DNA from: CAWCFV01 sp963794995
Lineage (GTDB): Bacteria > Actinomycetota > Actinomycetes > JACCUZ01
NCBI GenBank assembly: GCA_963794995.1
Contig: CAWCFV010000002.1
Location: forward strand, 2,170,001 to 2,234,000
Direction: 5' to 3'
Length of the DNA stretch: 64,000 nt
The first letter of the stretch is position 1. Each line of letters starts with the position of its first letter. The notes beneath the pieces are model-generated. The model was not told where the DNA came from, searched no databases, and saw nothing but the letters and a program-made list of their open reading frames with translations. A program made the translations under genes and the position numbers. This document shows positions 58,337 to 64,000 of this stretch, piece by piece.

Positions 58337-60763
58337 GTGGCCATGACCGAGACAGGCGTCACCGCTCCGGCCGACGAGCTGGTGGACAGGCTCGCGCACC
58401 CGACCGACGACGAGGTCGCCACGCTGGACGCCTGGTGGCGGGCGAACAACTACCTGACGGTCGGCCAGATCTACCTGATGGCCAACCCGCTGCTGGAGCA
58501 GCCGCTGGCCCCGCAGCACATCAAGCCGCGACTGCTCGGCCACTGGGGGACCAGCCCCGGGCTGTCCTTCCTGTACGCGCACGTCTCCCGGCTGATCCGC
58601 GAGACGGGGCAGGAGGTGCTCTACCTCGCCGGGCCCGGGCACGGCGGGCCGGCACTGGTCGCTGCGGGATACCTCGAGGGCGCGTACACGCAGACCTATC
58701 CCGAGGTGACCCTCGACACCGAGGGCATGCGCCGGCTCTTCCGGCAGTTCTCCGCACCGGGCGGCATCCCGAGCCACGTCTCGGTCACGACCCCCGGGTC
58801 GATCCACGAGGGCGGCGAGCTGGGGTACGTCCTGGTGCACGCCTTCGGGGCCGTCATGGACAACCCCCACCTGCTCGCGCTGGCGGTGGTGGGTGACGGG
58901 GAGGCCGAGACCGGACCGCTGGAGGGGTCCTGGAAGGGCGTGTCCTTCCTCAACCCCGAGCGCGACGGGGCGGTGCTTCCGGTGCTGCACCTCAACGGCG
59001 CGAAGATCGCCGGCCCGACCGTGCTGGGTCGCAAGGACCCGGCAGAGGTCCGCTCGCTGCTCGAGGGGCACGGCTACGAGGTGATCGAGGTCGAGGGCGA
59101 CGACCTGCCGGGCATGCACCACCGGTTGGCCGCCGCCCTGGCGCACGCCTGGTCGGGCATCCGGCGGATCCAGGCGTCGGCCCGTGGCGGTGACTGGGAC
59201 GGGACCCGACCGCGCTGGCCGATGATCGTGCTGCGCACGCCGAAGGGCTGGACGGGCCCGGACGTCGTCGACGGGGTGCAGGTCGCCGGTACCTGGCGCG
59301 CCCACCAGGTCCCCCTGTCCGGGGTGAAGGACGACCCGGACCATCTCCGCCTGCTCGAGGAGTGGCTCCGGTCCTACCGGCCGCACGAGCTGTTCGACGC
59401 CGCCGGCTCGCCGACCGAGGTCGTCCGTCGGGCCAACCCCGAGGGGGCGCTGAGGATGAGCGCGACGCCGCACGCCAACGGCGGGCTGCTCACCCGCGAC
59501 CTGGACCTGCCGGACTTCCGCGACTACGCCGTCGACGTCCCGGGACCGGCCGAGGTGCGGGCGGAGTCGACCCGCCGGCTCGGCGAGATGATGCGCGACG
59601 TCTACCGCGCGAACCCGGACCGGTTCCGGCTGTTCTGCCCGGACGAGACGAACAGCAACCGGCTGGGCGCCGTGTTCGAGGCCACCGACCGCGGTTTCGC
59701 CGAGCGCGTCACCCCCGACGACGTGGCGCTGTCGCGGCACGGCCGGGTCATGGAGGTCCTGTCGGAGCACAACTGCCACGGGTGGCTCGAGGGCTACACG
59801 CTCACCGGCCGGCACGGGTGGTTCGCGACCTACGAGGCCTTCGCGATGGTGAGCGCGTCGCAGACCATCCAGCACAGCAAGTGGCTGCAGGAGGCCGACG
59901 ACCTCCCGTGGCGGGCAAGGGTGCCCAGCCTCAACGTCCTGCTGACCTCGACCGCGTGGCGCAACGACCACAACGGGTTCAGCCACCAGGGTCCGGGTCT
60001 GATCCAGAACGTCATCACTGCCCGGGGGAACATCGGCCGGGTCTACCTCCCACCGGACGCCAACTGCCTGCTGTCCGTCGCCGACCACTGCTTCCGCTCG
60101 CGGTCGTACGTCAACCTGGTGGTGATCGACAAGCAGCCGCAGCTGCAGTGGCTGACCATGGACGAGGCCGTCGAGCACTGCGCCCGGGGCGCCGGCGTCT
60201 GGTCCTGGGCGGGGACCGACGACGGCACGGCAGACCCCGACATCGTCCTGGCCTGCGCAGGCGACGTGGTCACGATGGAGACAGTGGCGGCCGCCGACAT
60301 CCTGCGGCAGCGTCTCCCGCACTTCCGCACCCGGGTCGTCAACGTCGTGGACCTCATGGCGCTGCCGCGCCGCAAGGACCACCCGCACGGTATGGACGAG
60401 ACGTTGTTCAAGGAGCTGTTCACCGACCACGTCGACGTGGTCTTCGCCTTCCACGGCTACCCCGGTGCCGTTCACCAGCTGGTCCACGGGCGGCCGGATG
60501 CGGACCGGTTCCGGGTCCGCGGGTTCATCGAGGAGGGCACGACGACCACCCCGTTCGACATGGTGGTGCGCAACCGGGCGTCCCGGTTCCACCTCGTCAT
60601 GGACGCACTGAACAACGCCCGGCGCACCCCACCTGGGGCGAGCGAGCTCAAGGCGTGGTGCGAGCAGCGCCTCGCCGACCACGCGGCGTACGTCGTCGAG
60701 CACCTCGAGGACATGCCGGAGGTCCGGGACTGGGTGCTGGGCGACCCGGTCGGGCAGGTCTAG
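58337..60763 (+). CDS. Phosphoketolase
   Basis: The product of about 808 residues is a thiamine-diphosphate enzyme that cleaves xylulose 5-phosphate (and perhaps fructose 6-phosphate) with phosphate to acetyl phosphate and a shorter sugar phosphate. Motifs include LMANPLLEQPLAPQHIKPRL, the N-terminal GPGHGGPALVAAGYLEGAYT, VVGDGEAETGPLEGSWKGVS (the GDG-x-E thiamine-diphosphate site) and FCPDETNSNRLGAVFEATDR. Length and motifs are full. GTG 58337 has GGAGGAG at ideal spacing; ATG 58343 is in frame and possible. Acetate kinase starts two bases after the stop. Confidence 0.93.
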   Translation: MAMTETGVTAPADELVDRLAHPTDDEVATLDAWWRANNYLTVGQIYLMANPLLEQPLAPQHIKPRLLGHWGTSPGLSFLYAHVSRLIRETGQEVLYLAGPGHGGPALVAAGYLEGAYTQTYPEVTLDTEGMRRLFRQFSAPGGIPSHVSVTTPGSIHEGGELGYVLVHAFGAVMDNPHLLALAVVGDGEAETGPLEGSWKGVSFLNPERDGAVLPVLHLNGAKIAGPTVLGRKDPAEVRSLLEGHGYEVIEVEGDDLPGMHHRLAAALAHAWSGIRRIQASARGGDWDGTRPRWPMIVLRTPKGWTGPDVVDGVQVAGTWRAHQVPLSGVKDDPDHLRLLEEWLRSYRPHELFDAAGSPTEVVRRANPEGALRMSATPHANGGLLTRDLDLPDFRDYAVDVPGPAEVRAESTRRLGEMMRDVYRANPDRFRLFCPDETNSNRLGAVFEATDRGFAERVTPDDVALSRHGRVMEVLSEHNCHGWLEGYTLTGRHGWFATYEAFAMVSASQTIQHSKWLQEADDLPWRARVPSLNVLLTSTAWRNDHNGFSHQGPGLIQNVITARGNIGRVYLPPDANCLLSVADHCFRSRSYVNLVVIDKQPQLQWLTMDEAVEHCARGAGVWSWAGTDDGTADPDIVLACAGDVVTMETVAAADILRQRLPHFRTRVVNVVDLMALPRRKDHPHGMDETLFKELFTDHVDVVFAFHGYPGAVHQLVHGRPDADRFRVRGFIEEGTTTTPFDMVVRNRASRFHLVMDALNNARRTPPGASELKAWCEQRLADHAAYVVEHLEDMPEVRDWVLGDPVGQV

Positions 60764-60765
60764 GG

Positions 60766-61956
60766 GTGCCGACCGTCCCGCGGTGCGTGCTCGTCGTGAA
60801 CAGCGGCAGCTCGTCGGTCAAGCTGGCTGTCGTCGACCCGACGTCGGGCCGGCGCGCAGTCACCGCCGAGGCGGAGCGGGCGGGGGACGACGACACGGTG
60901 GTGCACGTCCGGCGCGACGGCCGTGACGAGGCGGCCGAGCCGTCGGACGGGTCGCACCGGGGCATCGTGAGCCACGTCCTCGACTCGTTGTCGGACGAGG
61001 AGCGCGGCGGCCTGCAGGGGGTGGGTCATCGGGTGGTCCACGGCGGCACCCGCTTCACCGAGTCGGTGGTCGTCGACGACGAGGTCGTGGCCGGGCTGCG
61101 CCAGGTGGTCGACCTCGCCCCGTTGCACCTGCCCGACAACCTGGCCGGCATCGAGGCGGCCCGTGCGGCGCTGCCCGACCTGCCGCAGGTGGCGGTCTTC
61201 GACACGGCCTTCCACCGGACCCTTCCCCCCGTCGCCTACCGCTACGCGATCCCCGGGGCCTGGTACGAGCAGCACGACGTGCGCCGCTACGGCTTCCACG
61301 GCTCCAGCCACCGCTACCTGGCTGCCCGGGCTCCCGAGCTGCTGGGGAGGGGCACCGACGGGCTCCGGCTGGTCACGCTGCACCTCGGGAACGGCTGCAG
61401 CGCGACCGCCGTGCGGGCGGGTGAGTCGGTCGACACGACGATGGGCCTGACGCCGCTGGAGGGCCTGGTCATGGGCTCGCGCAGCGGGGACGTCGATCCG
61501 GCCCTGATCGGCTACGTCGCGAGGAGGACCGGCCTGGACCTCGACGGCGTGCTCGCCGCCCTCAACGACGACAGCGGCCTCCTGGGCCTGTCCGGGCTGA
61601 GCAACGACATGCGGACGGTGGCCGAGGCCGCCGGCCGCGGCTCGGCGGCGGCCAGGCTGGCGGTCGACGTGTTCTGCTACCGGGCCGCCAAGGCGGTCGC
61701 CGCGCTGGTCGTTCCCCTCGGCGGCCTCGACGCGCTGGTCTTCAGCGGGGGGATCGGGGTGCACTCGGTCGAGGTGCGCAGCGCGGTGCTGGGCCTCCTC
61801 GGCTTCCTCGGCCTGGTCGAGGACCGGGCCGCCAACGCCGAGCACGGCGTGCGGACCCTCGGCCGGGTCAGCGCGGGCGGGGGTCCGGTGGCCCTGGTGA
61901 TCGCCACGGACGAGGAGCTCGTCATCGCCCGGGACACCGCTGCGCTTGCCCAGTGA
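60766..61956 (+). CDS. ackA: Acetate kinase
   Basis: The 396-residue product has the ASKHA kinase motifs of acetate kinase: VVNSGSSSVKLAV at the N-terminus, VGHRVVHGGTRFT, AVFDTAFHRTLPPVAYRYAI, YGFHGSSHRYLAARAPEL, TLHLGNGCSATAVRAGESV and DTTMGLTPLEGLVMGSRSGD. It converts acetyl phosphate from phosphoketolase and ADP to acetate and ATP. GTG at 60766 lies three bases after the phosphoketolase TAG, so the two are one transcription unit. Confidence 0.94.
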   Translation: MPTVPRCVLVVNSGSSSVKLAVVDPTSGRRAVTAEAERAGDDDTVVHVRRDGRDEAAEPSDGSHRGIVSHVLDSLSDEERGGLQGVGHRVVHGGTRFTESVVVDDEVVAGLRQVVDLAPLHLPDNLAGIEAARAALPDLPQVAVFDTAFHRTLPPVAYRYAIPGAWYEQHDVRRYGFHGSSHRYLAARAPELLGRGTDGLRLVTLHLGNGCSATAVRAGESVDTTMGLTPLEGLVMGSRSGDVDPALIGYVARRTGLDLDGVLAALNDDSGLLGLSGLSNDMRTVAEAAGRGSAAARLAVDVFCYRAAKAVAALVVPLGGLDALVFSGGIGVHSVEVRSAVLGLLGFLGLVEDRAANAEHGVRTLGRVSAGGGPVALVIATDEELVIARDTAALAQ

Positions 61957-62041
61957 CCCCGGCCCTCCGTCCGGGGGCCGGAGGGCCCTGATGCGCACCC
62001 GGGGGCTTCGGCAGGGTGGGGACGGACGAGAGGAGCCCGTC

Positions 62042-62467
62042 ATGGCCACCTGGCGTTCGTGGCGCCCGAAGGTCCGCCGGCCGTCCTGGGGAGGTCCGGC
62101 CCTCGCGGACGAGGCGTCGGCCTTCCTCGACGGCCGGCTGCAGGAGCATCTCTTCGGCGGGGCCGGGGGCCGCCATGCGCCGCCCTGGGTCTGGCTCAAC
62201 GCCGTCGCGCACGGCGACGCCACCCTCCTCCAGCAGATCGTCGACACCGCCGGTCCGCCCGCGGACCCGATCCTCGACTGGGGCGAGGCGCGCGCGGCGC
62301 TGGCCGGCGAGCTGCTCGCCCGCGCCGGCGACGACCGGGCCGTGGTGCAGCGTCTGCAGCGAGAGGTCCTCGTCCCGTTGGAGCAGAACCTCGCCGACGC
62401 GACCGAGCTGACCCCGGCCCGGCTCTACGAGATCGCGGTCGACGAGATGAGACTGATCGGCTCGTGA
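62042..62467 (+). CDS. Uncharacterised 141-residue protein
   Basis: The product reads MATWRSWRPKVRRPSWGGPA at the N-terminus and VVQRLQREVLVPLEQNLADA, RLYEIAVDEMRLIGS at the C-terminus. It is basic at the start and acidic and helical later, with no signal or membrane segment. ATG 62042 is chosen for its GAGAGGAG ribosome site; an earlier in-frame ATG at 61946 lies inside acetate kinase. I do not recognise the family. It follows acetate kinase by 85 bases and may belong to that unit. Confidence 0.6.
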   Translation: MATWRSWRPKVRRPSWGGPALADEASAFLDGRLQEHLFGGAGGRHAPPWVWLNAVAHGDATLLQQIVDTAGPPADPILDWGEARAALAGELLARAGDDRAVVQRLQREVLVPLEQNLADATELTPARLYEIAVDEMRLIGS

Positions 62468-62494
62468 GGTGACCGGCCGGCTGGGGGAGCCACG

Positions 62495-63403
62495 ATGACG
62501 AGCTCGACGGAGACGCCGCGGGCCGAGGTCGTCGGCCTGGTGAAGCGGTTCGGGACGGTCGAGGCGGTGGCCGGTGTCGACCTGGCCGTACGCCGCGGTG
62601 AGGTGGTGGGCCTGCTGGGCCCGAACGGCGCGGGCAAGACGACGATCCTCCGCACGCTCATGGGCTACCTGCGTCCGACGGCGGGCTCGGTGCGGGTGCT
62701 CGGCGGCCGGACGGACGACCCGGCGGTGCGGGTGCGCGTGGGGTACCTGCCGGCCGACGCGTCGCTGCACCCGAGGCTCACGGTCACGGAGCTGCTCGAG
62801 TGGTACGGCGACCTGCGTGGCGGAGTGCCCGCCCGGCGGATCGGTGCACTGTGCGAACGACTCGGGGTCGACACCGGTCGCCGGGTCGGTGAGCTGTCGA
62901 CCGGCAACCGGCGCAAGGTGGGCCTGGTCCAGGCGGTCATGCACGAGCCCGAGCTGCTCGTCCTGGACGAGCCGACGGGTGGACTCGACCCGCTGGTGCA
63001 GCGCGAGGCCGTCGCGCTGGTCCGGGAACGGGCGGCGGCCGGTGCGGGGGTCCTCTTCTCCTCGCACGTCCTGCCGGAGGTGGCCGACGTCGCCGACCGG
63101 GTGGCCATGCTGCGAGAGGGCGTCGTCGTGCACGAGACGACCGTCGCGGCGCTGCGCGGGCTGGCCCGCGAGCGGATCGAGCTGTACCTCGCGGTGCCGC
63201 CCCCGGACCGCCTGCTCGACGGGGTCCCCGGGGTCGTCTCCTGGCAGGCCGACGGTGTCCGCCTGGAGGTCGACGTCGACGGCCCGGTCGCGGACCTCGT
63301 CCGGGTCGTCGCGCCGTACGACGTGCAGCGGGTCGTCACGCACGAGGCGGACCTGGAGGACGTGTTCTTCGCGTTCTACGGTCCCGGTGGCCCGGCCTCA
63401 TGA
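62495..63403 (+). CDS. ABC transporter ATP-binding protein
   Basis: The 302-residue product has Walker A GLLGPNGAGKTTILRTLMG, signature LSTGNRRKVGLVQAVM, Walker B LLVLDEPTGGLDPLV and the H-loop SSHVLPEV, with a C-terminal domain of about 80 residues typical of drug-exporter or CcmA-like ATPases. The S-T-G-N signature replaces the usual S-G-G-Q. It overlaps the permease gene by four bases (ATGA). The exported substrate is unknown. Confidence 0.92.
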   Translation: MTSSTETPRAEVVGLVKRFGTVEAVAGVDLAVRRGEVVGLLGPNGAGKTTILRTLMGYLRPTAGSVRVLGGRTDDPAVRVRVGYLPADASLHPRLTVTELLEWYGDLRGGVPARRIGALCERLGVDTGRRVGELSTGNRRKVGLVQAVMHEPELLVLDEPTGGLDPLVQREAVALVRERAAAGAGVLFSSHVLPEVADVADRVAMLREGVVVHETTVAALRGLARERIELYLAVPPPDRLLDGVPGVVSWQADGVRLEVDVDGPVADLVRVVAPYDVQRVVTHEADLEDVFFAFYGPGGPAS

Positions 63404-64000
63404 GCGCCCGTCCCCTGGTGCTGCGCCAGATGCTGCGCGACCGACGTCGCTCGACGCTGTGGTGGACCCTCGCGGTCGCGGCGATGTCGGTCACCTTCGC
63501 CGCCGCCTACCCGTCCGTGCGCGACTCGTCGGCCGAGCTCGACTCGTACATGGACTCGCTGCCGGAAGGGCTGGTCGAGCTCCTCGGGGCGTCCGGGGGC
63601 ATCAGCTCGCCCGCCGGCTACCTGAGCTCGCAGCTCTACGCCAACGTCCTCCCGCTGCTGCTCGTGGTGCTGGGGATCGGCGCGGCCGCCTGGTCGATCG
63701 CCGGCGCCGAGGCAGAAGGCACCCTCGAGATGCTGCTCGCCAACCCCGTGGGGCGCACCCGGGTCGCGCTGGAGCGGCTGGTCGGCGTCGCGCTCGTCAT
63801 CCTGGTGGTCGTCGTCGTGACGACAGCGGCGTTGGCGGTCACCGCCCCGGCACTGGGGCTCGGTGCGCTCCCCGGTGATGCGCTGTGGGCCGCCGGCATC
63901 GCCGTGTGGGCGCTGGCCCTGTGCTTCGCCGGCGTGACCTTCGGTGCGGGAGCTGCCACCGGACTGCGGGGGACCGCCGTCGCCGCCGGGTCCACCGTCG
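63400..64000 (+). CDS. ABC-2 type transporter permease, cut by the window end
   Basis: The visible 200 residues start MSARPLVLRQMLRDRRRSTL and contain hydrophobic helices at about residues 20-37 (WWTLAVAAMSVTFAA), 80-100 (ANVLPLLLVVLGIGAAAW), 125-150 (LVGVALVILVVVVVTTAALA) and 165-185. The motif GAEAEGTLEMLLANPVGRTR is typical of ABC-2 (NosY/DrrB-like) permeases. The C-terminal half lies beyond the window. It pairs with the ATPase at 62495. Confidence 0.88.
   Translation, partial: MSARPLVLRQMLRDRRRSTLWWTLAVAAMSVTFAAAYPSVRDSSAELDSYMDSLPEGLVELLGASGGISSPAGYLSSQLYANVLPLLLVVLGIGAAAWSIAGAEAEGTLEMLLANPVGRTRVALERLVGVALVILVVVVVTTAALAVTAPALGLGALPGDALWAAGIAVWALALCFAGVTFGAGAATGLRGTAVAAGSTV

Overview
The window is high-GC DNA on both strands with tightly overlapping genes (ATGA and GTGA junctions), GTG starts and actinobacterial gene families. 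The right flank (universal stress protein, Acg-type nitroreductase, phosphoketolase, acetate kinase, zinc alcohol dehydrogenase) suggests a free-living actinobacterium, perhaps Geodermatophilaceae or a relative. That placement is inference from gene content only. I see no rRNA, tRNA, CRISPR array or recognisable transposase or integrase.

Layout. (1) 1-3514, left flank: an unknown protein cut by the window edge and a glycosyltransferase-methyltransferase fusion, both on the minus strand. (2) 3515-51429: a 48-kb catabolic region bounded by two 100-bp direct copies of the 3' end of the UvrA-like gene. The intact gene lies at 51430-53829 and the displaced copy at 3515-3614. This geometry fits a genomic island inserted at the 3' end of that gene, although no recombinase remains in view. 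(3) 51430-64000, right flank: the UvrA-like ATPase, then a low-oxygen or stress-type block (nitroreductase, pterin dehydratase-VOC protein, STAS protein, universal stress protein, alcohol dehydrogenase, phosphoketolase, acetate kinase), then an ABC exporter cut by the window end.

Inside the 48-kb region, 3.6-17.7 kb holds a sugar-type ABC importer (lipoprotein, ATPase-permease fusion, second permease). It flanks an operon with a stand-alone phosphohistidine swivel protein, an unrecognised 547-residue protein, an LLM-class flavin enzyme, a pyruvate-phosphate-dikinase-like protein without its PEP/pyruvate barrel, an FAD dehydrogenase, a histidine phosphatase and a BadI/MenB-like ring-opening hydrolase. 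I read this as import, ATP-driven phosphoryl activation and ring cleavage of an unknown, probably cyclic, substrate. From 17.7 to 51.3 kb follow a Baeyer-Villiger monooxygenase, three acyl-CoA ligases, several SDRs, an SMP-30 hydrolase, a three-gene biotin-dependent carboxylase, two thiolase-thiolase-DUF35 modules, a pair of acyl-CoA dehydrogenases, two cyclase-family hydrolases, an aldehyde dehydrogenase and two CoA-transferase systems. Together they could take the ring-opened product to central metabolism.

Regulation appears shared. A TetR-type operator with core CCAAACG and a GGTTGA right half occurs before at least five transcription units across the 48-kb region, and a TetR gene at 34.1 kb has a variant copy upstream. 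An IclR gene at 43.6-44.3 kb has its own repeated 12-mer, and a perfect CRP-type site lies at 5788-5803.

Quality warning. Between about 10.8 and 44.7 kb, and densely between 18.2 and 36.6 kb, genes are broken by single-base indels while motifs, starts, stops and overlaps stay intact. This looks more like uncorrected sequence error than decay. Heavily broken genes are listed as pseudogene because that is what the given bases encode. Their products are read by joining frames.
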